Below the pieces are notes generated by a model that saw only the letters and a list, made by a program, of their open reading frames with translations, made no database searches and was not told the DNA's origin. A DNA stretch of 64,000 bases from the NCBI RefSeq assembly GCF_024662235.1, contig NZ_CP096276.1:1922001-1986000 (forward strand), given 5' to 3'. The stretch is from Pimelobacter simplex (lineage in GTDB: Bacteria; Actinomycetota; Actinomycetes; Propionibacteriales; Nocardioidaceae). The position numbers and the translations under genes are program-made. Shown here piece by piece: positions 27,911 to 37,214 of the stretch (the stretch's first letter is position 1; the number at the start of each line of letters is the position of its first letter).

Positions 27911-28855
27911 GTGGAGCAGCGGGTCGATCGCGACGGCGACGAAGAGCAGCGACAGGTACAGGTTCGACGAGTGGAACAGCCGCATCGGCTGGAGCACGCT
28001 CAGCTCGTCGGACGTCTTGGCCCGCCGGTGCAGACCGTGGGCCTGCACCAGGAACACGGCACCGAGCACCGCGGCCACGATCGGGTAGACCAGACCGGTC
28101 TCGGCGACGGGCCACAGGAGCAGCGACGTCGCGACCATGACCCAGCTGTAGAGCACGATCTGGAGCGCGACCGTGCGGGCCGGCTTGACCACCGGCAGCA
28201 TCGGTACGTCGACCTGCGCGTAGTCCTCGCGGTAGCGCAGCGCGAGCGCCCAGGTGTGCGGCGGCGTCCAGAAGAACACCACCGCGAACAGCACGATCGG
28301 CACCCAGGAGAGCTCGCCGGTCACGGCCGTCCAGCCGATGAGGGCCGGGAAGCAGCCCGCGATGCCGCCCCAGACGATGTTCTGGGTCGTGCGCCGCTTG
28401 AGCAGCATCGTGTAGATGAAGACGTAGAACGCGTTGGCGCTGACCGAGAGCACGGCGGACAGCGGGTTGACCCACACCGCCAGCACCACGGTCGAGAGCA
28501 CGCCGAGCACCACGCCGAAGACCAGCGCGGCCCTCGGGGTGACGATGTGGCGCGGCAGCGCCCGGCGGCGGGTACGCCGCATCTGCTCGTCGATGTCGCG
28601 GTCGTAGACGCAGTTGAAGACCGACGCGGACCCGGCGGAGAGCGTGCCGCCCACGACGGTGGCCACGACCAGCCCCAGCGGGGGCACGCCGCGCGCGGCG
28701 AAGAACATCACCGGCACGGTGGTCAGCAGCAGCAGCTCGATGACGCGCGGCTTGGTCAGCCCGACGTACGCCATCACCACGTCGCGGAAGGTCGCCTTGT
28801 GCGGTCCCTCGTCGTCAGCCAGCAGCTCGGGGCCGGTCGGGTCGACGTAGGTCAC
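27908..28855 (-). CDS. ctaB: protoheme IX farnesyltransferase (heme O synthase)
   Basis: UbiA-family prenyltransferase that adds a farnesyl group to heme B. 315 residues from GTG 28855, which has the SD sequence GAGGA five bases upstream. Seen: [20 protein letters not shown] at the first helix, the first Asp-rich motif [15 protein letters not shown] (near residue 85), the loop [16 protein letters not shown], and the second Asp-rich region [16 protein letters not shown]. About nine membrane helices. Lies downstream of the TetR gene on the same strand, with a 10-bp inverted repeat between them. Confidence 0.95.
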   Translation of the reverse strand: MTYVDPTGPELLADDEGPHKATFRDVVMAYVGLTKPRVIELLLLTTVPVMFFAARGVPPLGLVVATVVGGTLSAGSASVFNCVYDRDIDEQMRRTRRRALPRHIVTPRAALVFGVVLGVLSTVVLAVWVNPLSAVLSVSANAFYVFIYTMLLKRRTTQNIVWGGIAGCFPALIGWTAVTGELSWVPIVLFAVVFFWTPPHTWALALRYREDYAQVDVPMLPVVKPARTVALQIVLYSWVMVATSLLLWPVAETGLVYPIVAAVLGAVFLVQAHGLHRRAKTSDELSVLQPMRLFHSSNLYLSLLFVAVAIDPLLH

Positions 28856-28878
28856 GGAAGTCCTCGCAAACAAGGGGT

Positions 28879-28910
28879 AGAAGCGCTCCGAGTGTAGCCC
28901 GAGCGCTTCT
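28879..28910. repeat. 10-bp inverted repeat between tetR-type gene and ctaB
   Basis: AGAAGCGCTC and GAGCGCTTCT around a 12-base loop. It lies between the TetR stop and the ctaB start, both on the minus strand. It may end the TetR transcript, or be an operator or leader hairpin for ctaB; no T-run follows on either strand. Confidence 0.5.
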
Positions 28911-28934
28911 CGGGGGAGAAAGCGGACACGGGGG

Positions 28935-29534
28935 TCAGTGCTGTGGGAAGAATCTCGCGACCAGCGGCCGCAGCCGGGTCTCCTCGAAGTCGTCGACCGG
29001 CAGCGCCAGGTGCTCGAGCACGAGACCGTTGACCGCGGTGAGCAGGTCGGCGGCCGCGGCGTCGGGCTCGGCGACGCCCGCACCGCGCAGCTCGCCGGCG
29101 AACGCGGCGCGCTGGGTGGTGCCCCAGGCGTCGAGGGTGGCGCGGAGCGCGGGCCGGCGGGCCACCGCGAGGAAGAGCTCGTAGCGGGCGATCGCGGCGT
29201 CGCGGTCGTCGCTCAGCGCCCCCATCAGGTACGACGTCAGCCGGTCCACGCGCTGCGCCACCCCCGCCGAGGGCAGCTCGGAGAAGACCGCGCGCACCTC
29301 GTCGATCTGGCGGGTCGCCAGCCGGCGCAGCGCCTCGTCGAGCAGCTGGTCGAGCGTCCCGAAGTAGTAGCGCGCGTTGCCGTGGGTGGTGCCCGCCTCG
29401 GTCGCGACCGAGCGGTGGGTCAGGGCACCGACGCCGTCGCGGGCCACGAGCCGGATCGCGGCGTCGAGGAGGGCCTCGCGACGCGCCACGCCACGGGCCA
29501 TCCGGGGCTCGCGCACGGAGGGGGTCGAGCTCAT
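28935..29534 (-). CDS. TetR-family transcriptional regulator
   Basis: 199 residues from ATG 29534. Seen: N-terminal helix-turn-helix with [20 protein letters not shown] and [19 protein letters not shown] (about residues 23-68), then an all-helical ligand domain with no recognised pocket. It is divergent from the amidohydrolase operon, with a TTCTCC-N4-GGAGAA repeat between, so it most likely represses that operon; the ligand would be its substrate. The leaderless promoter TACGAT stands six bases before the ATG. The downstream neighbour ctaB is probably unrelated in function. Confidence 0.9.
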   Translation of the reverse strand: MSSTPSVREPRMARGVARREALLDAAIRLVARDGVGALTHRSVATEAGTTHGNARYYFGTLDQLLDEALRRLATRQIDEVRAVFSELPSAGVAQRVDRLTSYLMGALSDDRDAAIARYELFLAVARRPALRATLDAWGTTQRAAFAGELRGAGVAEPDAAAADLLTAVNGLVLEHLALPVDDFEETRLRPLVARFFPQH

Positions 29535-29540
29535 GGCCGC

Positions 29541-29546
29541 ATCGTA
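29541..29546 (-). promoter_or_regulatory. -10 element for the TetR gene
   Basis: TACGAT on the minus strand, six bases before ATG 29534; leaderless layout. Confidence 0.5.
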
Positions 29547-29570
29547 TCCGCGCCGATTTCGGAATCAGTC

Positions 29571-29586
29571 TTCTCCAAACGGAGAA
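29571..29586. promoter_or_regulatory. operator-like palindrome between TetR gene and hydrolase operon
   Basis: TTCTCC-AAAC-GGAGAA, a perfect 6-bp inverted repeat. It covers the place of the -35 for a TACGGT hexamer at 29595-29600, which would start an amidohydrolase mRNA with a leader of about 30 bases. Best candidate site for the adjacent TetR protein. Confidence 0.55.
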
Positions 29587-29638
29587 AACAGGATTACGGT
29601 GGCGCACGTCACTGTCGACCACGCCGAAAGGGCCTCCT

Positions 29639-31354
29639 ATGACCAACACACTCATCACCGGTGGGCGGGTGCTCACCCTCGACCCGGACCGCCCCGAGGC
29701 CGAGGCCGTCGTCCTCTCCGGAGGGCGGGTGCTCGCCGTGGGCGAGCGACGCGCGATGGAGGACCTCGCCGGAGCGGGCGCCGAGCGCGTCGACGCCGGC
29801 GGCGGGGTCGTAATGCCGGGCCTGGTGGACACCCACCCGCACGTCATGCACTTCGGGATCCTGTCCGGCGGCATGGTCGACCTGACCGACGCCGTCGACC
29901 ACGCCGACATCGTCGCCCGGATCCGGGCCAAGGCCGCCACGACGCCGGCCGGCGAGTGGATCATGTGCACGCCGGTGGGCGAGCCGCACTACTTCATCCG
30001 GCGCAACGAGAAGGACCTGCTGGAGCGGCACCTCCCCGACCGCTGGACCCTCGACGCGGCCACCGCCGAGCACCCCGTGATGATCCAGGCCTGGGCACCG
30101 CGGATGCCCAACGTCGTCGCCTTCAACAGCGCCGGGCTGCGCGCCGTCGGGCTCAGCGCGTTCATCCCCGACAAGGTCTGTGACGTCGAGATCGAGAAGA
30201 CCGACGCGGGCGACCTGACCGGCATCCTGCGCGGACCGGTCACGAACTACTACACCTACGACCCGTTCTGGGGGCAGATCCTCACCAAGCTCCCCCCGCC
30301 GAGCATGGAGTCGGCCGCCGCCGGGACGCTCGCCGAGATGGCGCGGTTCACCGCCCAGGGCGTCACCACGGGCTACGAGGGCCACGCCATGGAGCCCGAG
30401 CACATCGGGCTCTACCAGCACCTGCGGGCCGCGGGCGCCCTCACGATGCGGATCCAGGCCACCCTGGACGTCGAGTCGGTGATCTTCTACCCGTTCGACC
30501 CGCTCTCAGAGGCGGAGTTCGCCGCCCGGCTCCCCCGGCTCGCGGCGCAGGTCGGCGACCTCTCCGACGACCTGCTGCGCCTCGACGGGCTCACCATGAG
30601 CCCCGGTGGGCCGTGCTTCTCGGGCTACTTCGCGACGTACGAGCCGGCCCTGGACCCGTTCGGGCGTCCCACCCGCGGCACCCGGTTCCTCTCGGTCGAG
30701 AAGGAGGAGGCGTTCGTCCGGTACTGCGCGACCGAGGGCATCCGGGCCAACATGTGCCTGGGTGCGTTCCGCGAGCACGACGACTTCCTCGACATCGCCG
30801 AGCGGGTCGTGCAGGAGCACGACTTCCGCGACCGGCACTGGATCCTCCAGCACGCGATCACCATCACCCCCGCGCAGGCCCGCCGCTACAAGGACCTGGG
30901 CTTCCAGGTCACCACCAGCGCCGGCTTCGCGTGGGGCAAGGGCGCCATGTACGGCGAGCGGATCGGCGAGCACGCCTGGCGCGACCTCGAGCCCCTCCAG
31001 CGCCTCACCGACCAGGGCCTCGAGCTGGCCGGGGGCTCCGACTGGGGGCCGAAGAACCCCTGGGAGCAGATCGAGCTCGCCCAGACCCACCGGTTCGCGG
31101 GCAGCGACCACCGCAACGACGGTCCCGACCAGAGCCTCTCCCGCCTCGACGCGCTGCGGATGTGGACCTCCGGCGCCGCGAGCGTCCTCGGCTGGGACGA
31201 CATCGGCACCCTCGCACCCGGCAAGCACGCCGACGTGATCATCGTCGACCGCGACCCGCTGGCCTGCGACATCGACGACCTGCGGGGCACCCGGGTGCTG
31301 CGCACCTACCTGGGCGGCGAGATCGTCCACGACACCGAGGAGATGACGGCATGA
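29639..31354 (+). CDS. metal-dependent amidohydrolase (YtcJ-like, amidohydrolase_3)
   Basis: 571 residues; hydrolase of the TIM-barrel amidohydrolase superfamily. Seen: an N-terminal beta-sandwich strand set (ITGGRVLTLDPD), the metal motif His 66-x-His 68 (VDTHPHVMHFG), a distal HAITI region (ILQHAITI), and the catalytic Asp in LAGGSDWGPKNPWEQ, then the C-terminal GTLAPGKHADVIIVDRDPL typical of the superfamily. A ribosome site AAAGGG lies before ATG 29639. It starts a three-gene operon with M20 and nitrilase-fold hydrolases; substrate unknown, presumably an N-acyl or cyclic amide compound. Confidence 0.88.
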   Translation: MTNTLITGGRVLTLDPDRPEAEAVVLSGGRVLAVGERRAMEDLAGAGAERVDAGGGVVMPGLVDTHPHVMHFGILSGGMVDLTDAVDHADIVARIRAKAATTPAGEWIMCTPVGEPHYFIRRNEKDLLERHLPDRWTLDAATAEHPVMIQAWAPRMPNVVAFNSAGLRAVGLSAFIPDKVCDVEIEKTDAGDLTGILRGPVTNYYTYDPFWGQILTKLPPPSMESAAAGTLAEMARFTAQGVTTGYEGHAMEPEHIGLYQHLRAAGALTMRIQATLDVESVIFYPFDPLSEAEFAARLPRLAAQVGDLSDDLLRLDGLTMSPGGPCFSGYFATYEPALDPFGRPTRGTRFLSVEKEEAFVRYCATEGIRANMCLGAFREHDDFLDIAERVVQEHDFRDRHWILQHAITITPAQARRYKDLGFQVTTSAGFAWGKGAMYGERIGEHAWRDLEPLQRLTDQGLELAGGSDWGPKNPWEQIELAQTHRFAGSDHRNDGPDQSLSRLDALRMWTSGAASVLGWDDIGTLAPGKHADVIIVDRDPLACDIDDLRGTRVLRTYLGGEIVHDTEEMTA

Positions 31355-32676
31355 CCGCCGCCACGGACAAGACCCTGGCCCGTCTCGACGGGATGCGCGA
31401 CGAGATGGTCAGCACGCTCCAGGAGGCCATCGCCATCCAGAGCATCAACCCGACCTACCCCGACCAGGACTACGACGACCTGGTCGGCGGCGAGACGGCG
31501 GTCTCCCAGCTGCTCGCCGGGCACTACCGGGAGGCCGGCGCGGAGACCCAGCTGTTCGGTGACGCGGCCGGGCGCGACAACGTCGTCGGGGTCGTGCGCG
31601 GCACCGGAGGCGGCCGCTCGCTGATCTTCAACGGCCACGTGGACGTCGTACCGGCGGGTGATGCGGGGGCCTGGACCCACGACCCGTTCGCCGGGCACGT
31701 CGACGGCACCCACATCTGGGGCCGCGGCTCGGTCGACATGAAGAGCGGGTTGGTGGCGCAGGCCTTCGCGGCCCGGGCACTGCACGAGTCCGGCGTCCGC
31801 CTGCGCGGCGACCTGATCCTCCAGGGCGTCGCCGGCGAGGAGAACCTCGAGCACCACCTGGGCACCTCGCTCGTCCTCGGCAACGGCTTCGTCGCCCACG
31901 GCGCGATCATCGCCGAGCCGACCGGTGCCGTCGGCCCCTTGAGCGTCATGCCGGCCACGCCGGGCGTCCTCGTCATGCGGATCACCGTCACCGGCAAGAC
32001 CGGGCACGCCTCCGCGCGCTCGCTGATGCGCGCCCAGCTGCGCAGCAGCCCGGACGAGGAGCCGATCGCCGCCAGCGCCCTCGACAGCGCGCTGCGGGTG
32101 CACGACGCGCTGCGCCGGCTGGAGGACGAGTGGGAGGTGACGTTGACCGACCCGCTGTTCGAGCCCGGGCAGTTCACCATCGGCCTCGACGTCATCGACG
32201 GCGGCGCCCGCGCGGCGCGCAACGTCGCGTTCATCCCGGACGAGACCACGCTGGACTACGCGATCTTCTACCCGCCGTCGGTCGACGTCGCGACCATCCA
32301 GTCCGAGATCACCGCGACGGTCGCGCGGGCCGCCGAGGCCGACCCGTGGCTGCGGCGCAACCTGCCCAAGGTCGAGTGGCCGATGCACTACCCCGGTGGG
32401 CGCACCGACCGCAGCGACCCGCTGTGCCAGACCGTCGTCGCGGCGCGCGAGGAGGCCGCCGCCGGTACGGCGTACGCCGGGGCGCCCGACGTGCGCCCCT
32501 TCCCGAGCGCCACCGACCTCACCTGGTTCACCGCCGCGGGCATCCCCGCGGTCGGCCTGGGGCCGGGCTCGCTGTCGATGGCGCACGCCGTCGACGAGCG
32601 GTGCGCCATCGACGAGATCGTCGTCGCCGCCAAGGCCTACGCGGCCGCGGCGATCCGCTGGTGCGGTGCGGTGTGA
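31351..32676 (+). CDS. M20-family metallo-deacylase/peptidase
   Basis: Zinc hydrolase of the ArgE/DapE/CPG2 family, 441 residues. Seen: His 96 and Asp 98 (NGHVDVVP), bridging Asp 129 (GRGSVDMKSG), catalytic Glu 163 and Glu 164 (VAGEEN) and Glu 189 (IIAEPTG), so the active site looks complete; a dimerisation domain (about 205-320, GKTGHAS) is inserted as usual. Such enzymes remove N-acyl groups or cut small peptides. Start ATG 31351 overlaps the amidohydrolase stop (ATGA), and its stop overlaps the next gene. Confidence 0.88.
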   Translation: MTAATDKTLARLDGMRDEMVSTLQEAIAIQSINPTYPDQDYDDLVGGETAVSQLLAGHYREAGAETQLFGDAAGRDNVVGVVRGTGGGRSLIFNGHVDVVPAGDAGAWTHDPFAGHVDGTHIWGRGSVDMKSGLVAQAFAARALHESGVRLRGDLILQGVAGEENLEHHLGTSLVLGNGFVAHGAIIAEPTGAVGPLSVMPATPGVLVMRITVTGKTGHASARSLMRAQLRSSPDEEPIAASALDSALRVHDALRRLEDEWEVTLTDPLFEPGQFTIGLDVIDGGARAARNVAFIPDETTLDYAIFYPPSVDVATIQSEITATVARAAEADPWLRRNLPKVEWPMHYPGGRTDRSDPLCQTVVAAREEAAAGTAYAGAPDVRPFPSATDLTWFTAAGIPAVGLGPGSLSMAHAVDERCAIDEIVVAAKAYAAAAIRWCGAV

Positions 32677-33860
32677 CGGGGCCTGCCACGCCTGCCACGC
32701 CGGCCGCGCCCGTCGCGCCGTACCTCGCGGTCGGGCTGTCGACGTACGTCCACGGCATCGGGGCGCGCGAGCACATCGCCCGCAACCTCGACACGATCGA
32801 GGAGGCCTTCCACGCCGCGGTCTCGATCGTCGGGATCAACATGCCGGTCAAGCTCGTGGCGCTCTCCGAGGGCGCGCTCACCGGCTTCACCGACGAGATC
32901 TACGACCTCCCGCACGTCCGCAGCGCGCGCGACCTTTTCATCGACATCCCCGGCCCCGAGACCGAGCGGATCGCCGAGCTGGCGCGCATGTACGACACCT
33001 ACGTCATCGTGCAGTGCAAGGCGCGCTGGCCCGAGGTGATCGAGGACCGGTTCTTCAACGTCATGGTGGTGATCTCGCCGAGCGGTGAGATCGTGCACCG
33101 CGCCGCGAAGAACCACGTGTGGTGCCGCGAGCACTCGTGCACGCCGCACGACGTCTACGACCGCTGGGTCGAGCTGTTCGGCGACGGGATCGACGCCTTC
33201 TACCCGGTGCTGCGCACGCCGGACATCGGCAACATCGGCACGATCTGCTGCAGCGACGGCGAGTACCCCGAGGCCGTGCGGGCGCTCGCCCTCAACGGTG
33301 CCGAGGTCGTCTACCGGCCCAGCGAGGCGGTGCCGATGACCACCGCGGGCCCGGACGACGGCGGCACGTGGCTCCTGCAGAACCGGGCGCACGCGCACTT
33401 CAACAGCCTCTACATGCTGTGCCCGAACACCGGTCCGGTGTACTCCTCCCCCGCGGCGGAGCACCCCGTCGACATCGCCGGCGGCAACGGGCACATCGTC
33501 GACTACAACGGGCACGTGGTCGCCCGCGCCTCCTCCGGCGCCAACGCGATCATCACCGCCCCGGTCGACATCGAGGCGCTGCGCCAGTTCCGGATGATGA
33601 ACCTCAACTCCAACTGGCTCAAGGACGTCCGGACCGAGCTGTTCCGCCGGATGTACGACCGGCCGATCCACCCGGCCAACCTCTGGCTCGACACCGAGCC
33701 GGGGCGGCACGCGGATGTCGACGAGATCTACCGCGCCAACATCGCGCGACTCGTCGCGTCGGGGGCCTGGACCGAGCCGTCGGTGCGGTTCCCGGGTGCG
33801 CGCCACTTCCCCACCCCGGCCGACGGCGACCTGGACGCGATCGCGTCCGACTGGTCCTAG
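32673..33860 (+). CDS. nitrilase-fold carbon-nitrogen hydrolase
   Basis: 395 residues from GTG 32673, which overlaps the M20 stop (GTGA). Seen: triad Glu 66 (ALSEGALTGF), Lys 146 (RAAKNHVW) and Cys 193 (GTICCSDGEYPE). It is longer than an ordinary 270-residue amidase, with a C-terminal extension of about 120 residues after the fold (from QFRMMNLNSNWLKD on), near the length of aliphatic amidases and some nitrilases. It should release ammonia from an amide or nitrile. Substrate unknown; the operon suggests stepwise breakdown of one nitrogen-containing compound. Confidence 0.85.
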   Translation: MTGPATPATPAAPVAPYLAVGLSTYVHGIGAREHIARNLDTIEEAFHAAVSIVGINMPVKLVALSEGALTGFTDEIYDLPHVRSARDLFIDIPGPETERIAELARMYDTYVIVQCKARWPEVIEDRFFNVMVVISPSGEIVHRAAKNHVWCREHSCTPHDVYDRWVELFGDGIDAFYPVLRTPDIGNIGTICCSDGEYPEAVRALALNGAEVVYRPSEAVPMTTAGPDDGGTWLLQNRAHAHFNSLYMLCPNTGPVYSSPAAEHPVDIAGGNGHIVDYNGHVVARASSGANAIITAPVDIEALRQFRMMNLNSNWLKDVRTELFRRMYDRPIHPANLWLDTEPGRHADVDEIYRANIARLVASGAWTEPSVRFPGARHFPTPADGDLDAIASDWS

Positions 33861-33872
33861 CCGGGGCCTGTC

Positions 33873-33909
33873 GTGGTGTCCGGCCGGCAGCACACCGGCC
33901 GGGCACCAC
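33873..33909 (+). terminator. 15-bp stem hairpin after the hydrolase operon
   Basis: Inverted repeat with a 15-bp stem containing one G-T pair and a 7-base loop, 12 bases after the last hydrolase stop. It separates that operon from tkt. Confidence 0.65.
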
Positions 33910-33938
33910 GCGAATGTCTCTCTCCCCGCGGCGCTCGG

Positions 33939-33944
33939 TAGGCT
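33939..33944 (+). promoter_or_regulatory. -10 element for tkt
   Basis: TAGGCT, seven bases before ATG 33952. GGAG just before the ATG could also be a weak ribosome site. Confidence 0.45.
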
Positions 33945-33951
33945 CGGAGCC

Positions 33952-36063
33952 ATGATCCCGGAGCTCGAGTGGACCGACCTCGACCGCAAGGCAGTTGACA
34001 CCGCCCGCGTCCTCGCCATGGACGCCGTCCAGAAGGTGGGCAACGGTCACCCGGGCACGGCCATGAGCCTCGCGCCGGCCGCGTACCTGCTGTTCCAGAA
34101 GGTCATGCGCCACGACCCGGCCGACCCGGCCTGGATCGCCCGCGACCGGTTCATCCTGTCCTGCGGCCACTCCTCGATCACCCTCTACACCCAGCTCTTC
34201 CTCGGCGGCTTCGGCCTCGAGCTCGGCGACCTCGAGGCGCTGCGCACCTGGGGCAGCAAGACCCCCGGCCACCCCGAGTACGGCCACACCGCCGGCGTCG
34301 AGGTCACCACCGGCCCGCTCGGCCAGGGCGTGGCCAACGCGGTCGGCATGGCGATGGCGGCCCGCCGCGAGAAGGGCCTGCTCGACCCCGAGGCCCGCGA
34401 GAGCGCGTCGCTGTTCGACCACCACATCTACGTGCTCGCCTCCGACGGTGACCTCGAGGAGGGCGTCAGCAGCGAGGCGTCGTCCATCGCGGGCACCCAG
34501 GAGCTCGGCAACCTCACCGTCATCTACGACGCCAACCGGATCTCGATCGAGGGCGACACCCACATCGCCTTCAACGAGGACGTCGCGAAGCGCTACGAGG
34601 CCTACGGCTGGCACGTCCAGACCGTCGACTGGACCGGCACCGACCACGCCGACCTCGCGAACTACGAGGAGGACGTCCCGGCCCTGCACGCCGCGATCAA
34701 GGCCGCCGACGAGGTCACCGACAAGCCCTCGCTGATCGTGCTCAAGACGGTCATCGCCTGGCCGGCGCCCAACGCCCAGAACACCGAGGCCGCCCACGGC
34801 TCGGCCCTCGGCGCCGACGAGGTCGCCGCGACCAAGAAGGTCCTCGGCTTCGACCCGGACAAGACCTTCGAGGTCCCCGCCGACGTCCTGGCCCACACCC
34901 GCTCGCTCGTCGAGCGCGGCAAGGCCTGGGGCGCCGCCTGGGACAAGGAGTACGACGCCTGGGCCGCGGCCAACCCCGAGGGCGCCGCCCTGCTCCACCG
35001 GCTCAAGGACCGCCGCCTGCCCGACGGCATCGAGGCCGTCCTGCCGGTCTTCGAGGCCGACGCCAAGGGCGTCGCCACCCGCGCGGCGTCCGGCAAGGTC
35101 ATCAACGCCGTCGCCGGTGTCATGCCCGAGCTGTGGGGCGGCTCGGCCGACCTCGCCGGCTCCAACAACACCACGATCAAGGACGCGCCGTCGTTCCTGC
35201 CGGTCGACCGCTCCGTCGAGGAGTGGACGGGCGACCCCTACCAGGGCCGCGTCCTGCACTTCGGCATCCGCGAGCACGGCATGGGCGCGATCATGAACGG
35301 CATCGCCGTCCACGGCGGCACCCGCGTCTTCGGCGGCACCTTCCTCACGTTCTCCGACTACATGCGCGGCGCGGTCCGCGTCGGCGCACTGATGAAGGCG
35401 CCGGTCGTCTACGTCTGGACCCACGACTCCATCGGCCTCGGCGAGGACGGCCCCACCCACCAGCCGATCGAGCACCTGGCGGCGCTGCGCGCCATCCCGG
35501 GCCTCGACGTCATCCGCCCGGCCGACGCCAACGAGACCGCCGCCGCCTGGCTCCAGGTCCTGCGCAACAACGACCGGCCCGCCGGCCTGATCCTCAGCCG
35601 CCAGAACGTCCCGACGTTCCCCCGCGGCACCGACGGCTACGCCACCACCGACGACGTCGCCAAGGGCGGCTACGTCCTGCTCGACGCCGAGGGCGGCCAG
35701 CCCGACGTCGTCCTGCTGGCGACCGGCTCCGAGGTCCAGCACGCCGTCGCCGCGCGCGACAAGCTCGCCGCCGAGGGCATCGGCGCCCGCGTCGTCTCGC
35801 TCCCCTGCCTCGAGTGGTTCGACGCCCAGACCCAGGCCTACCGCGACGCGGTCATCCCGCCCACCGTCAAGGCGCGCGTCTCCGTCGAGGCCGGCGTCAG
35901 GCAGGGCTGGCGCGACTACGTCGGCGACGCCGGGCGCATCGTCAGCATCGACCACTACGGCGCCAGCGCCGACGCCGGCACGCTCTTCCGCGAGTTCGGG
36001 TTCACGCCCGAGGCCGTCGTCCAGGCCGCCAAGGAGAGCATCGCGGCGGCTGCTCGCGACTGA
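33952..36063 (+). CDS. tkt: transketolase
   Basis: Thiamine-diphosphate enzyme that moves two-carbon units between sugar phosphates in the non-oxidative pentose phosphate pathway. 703 residues from ATG 33952. Seen: [20 protein letters not shown] near the start, the cofactor motif [19 protein letters not shown] (about 163-181) with its later Asn, and in the second half [19 protein letters not shown] and [19 protein letters not shown] longer frame to the left is not the gene: it crosses the upstream terminator. First gene of tkt-tal-pgi-pgl. Confidence 0.97.
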   Translation: MIPELEWTDLDRKAVDTARVLAMDAVQKVGNGHPGTAMSLAPAAYLLFQKVMRHDPADPAWIARDRFILSCGHSSITLYTQLFLGGFGLELGDLEALRTWGSKTPGHPEYGHTAGVEVTTGPLGQGVANAVGMAMAARREKGLLDPEARESASLFDHHIYVLASDGDLEEGVSSEASSIAGTQELGNLTVIYDANRISIEGDTHIAFNEDVAKRYEAYGWHVQTVDWTGTDHADLANYEEDVPALHAAIKAADEVTDKPSLIVLKTVIAWPAPNAQNTEAAHGSALGADEVAATKKVLGFDPDKTFEVPADVLAHTRSLVERGKAWGAAWDKEYDAWAAANPEGAALLHRLKDRRLPDGIEAVLPVFEADAKGVATRAASGKVINAVAGVMPELWGGSADLAGSNNTTIKDAPSFLPVDRSVEEWTGDPYQGRVLHFGIREHGMGAIMNGIAVHGGTRVFGGTFLTFSDYMRGAVRVGALMKAPVVYVWTHDSIGLGEDGPTHQPIEHLAALRAIPGLDVIRPADANETAAAWLQVLRNNDRPAGLILSRQNVPTFPRGTDGYATTDDVAKGGYVLLDAEGGQPDVVLLATGSEVQHAVAARDKLAAEGIGARVVSLPCLEWFDAQTQAYRDAVIPPTVKARVSVEAGVRQGWRDYVGDAGRIVSIDHYGASADAGTLFREFGFTPEAVVQAAKESIAAAARD

Positions 36064-36102
36064 CCTCACGACTCCCGCACCACCACCGCACGAGGAGGAT
36101 CC

Positions 36103-37209
36103 ATGAGTGAACGACTGAAGGCCCTCGCTGACGCGGGGGTGTCCATCTGGCTCGACGACCTGTCCCGCGAGCGGATCGAGACCGGCAACCTCGCCGCGCT
36201 CGTCGCCGACAAGTCGGTGGTCGGCGTGACCACCAACCCGACGATCTTCGCCGGGGCGATCTCCGACGGCGAGCGCTACGACGCCCAGGTGCGCGGGCTC
36301 GTCGCCGACGGTGCCGACGCCGACAAGGTGATCTTCGCGCTCACCACCGACGACGTCCGCAACGCGTGCGACGTGCTCGCCCCCGTGGCGGCCGCCCACC
36401 ACGCCGACGGCCGGGTCTCGATCGAGGTGGAGCCCACGCTCGCCAACGACACCGACGCCACGGTCGCCTCGGCCAAGGCGCTGTGGGCGGCGGTCGACCG
36501 GCCCAACGCGCTCATCAAGATCCCGGCGACCCTCGAGGGCCTGCCCGCGATCACCTCGGTGATCGCGGCCGGCATCAGCGTCAACGTCACGCTGATCTTC
36601 TCCGTCGAGCGCTACCGCGGCGTCATGGACGCCTACCTCGCCGGCCTGGAGCAGGCCCAGGCGGCCGGCATCGACCTGGCCACCATCCAGTCGGTGGCGT
36701 CCTTCTTCGTCTCCCGCGTCGACACCGAGATCGACGCGCGGCTCGACAAGATCGGCTCCGACGAGGCGCTCGCGCTGCGCGGCCAGGCCGCCGTGGCCAA
36801 CGCCCGCCTGGCCTACGCCGCCTTCGAGGAGGTCCTCGCCTCCGACCGGTGGCAGGCGCTCGCCGCGGCCGGCGCCCACCCGCAGCGCCCGCTCTGGGCC
36901 TCCACGGGCGTCAAGAACCCGGCGTACCCCGACACGCTCTACGTCACCGACCTCGTCGTCGCCGACACGGTCAACACGATGCCCGAGAAGACCCTCCTCG
37001 CCTTCGCCGACCACGGCGAGGTCGAGGGCGACCAGGTCACCGGCCAGGGCGCTGCCGCCCAGCAGGTCTTCGACCGCCTCACCGCGGCCGGCATCGACCT
37101 CGACGACGTGTTCGCCGTGCTCGAGACCGAGGGTGTCGACAAGTTCAAGACCTCGTGGACGGAGCTCGTCGCCACCGTCGAGGCGCAGATGGCCCAGGCC
37201 GGAGGCTGA
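36103..37209 (+). CDS. tal: transaldolase
   Basis: Moves dihydroxyacetone units between sugar phosphates. 368 residues, the longer actinobacterial type. Seen: [13 protein letters not shown] near residue 41, the Schiff-base Lys in NALIKIPAT (near residue 141), [19 protein letters not shown] and [18 protein letters not shown]. Strong ribosome site AGGAGG before ATG 36103, 39 bases after tkt. In M. tuberculosis and many relatives zwf and opcA follow; here pgi follows. Confidence 0.96.
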   Translation: MSERLKALADAGVSIWLDDLSRERIETGNLAALVADKSVVGVTTNPTIFAGAISDGERYDAQVRGLVADGADADKVIFALTTDDVRNACDVLAPVAAAHHADGRVSIEVEPTLANDTDATVASAKALWAAVDRPNALIKIPATLEGLPAITSVIAAGISVNVTLIFSVERYRGVMDAYLAGLEQAQAAGIDLATIQSVASFFVSRVDTEIDARLDKIGSDEALALRGQAAVANARLAYAAFEEVLASDRWQALAAAGAHPQRPLWASTGVKNPAYPDTLYVTDLVVADTVNTMPEKTLLAFADHGEVEGDQVTGQGAAAQQVFDRLTAAGIDLDDVFAVLETEGVDKFKTSWTELVATVEAQMAQAGG

Positions 37210-37214
37210 AACCG

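Noticed and set aside
33619..37014. A 1131-codon open frame on the minus strand
   Set aside because: Antisense to tkt and tal; composition is that of a codon shadow and it crosses a terminator and two genes.
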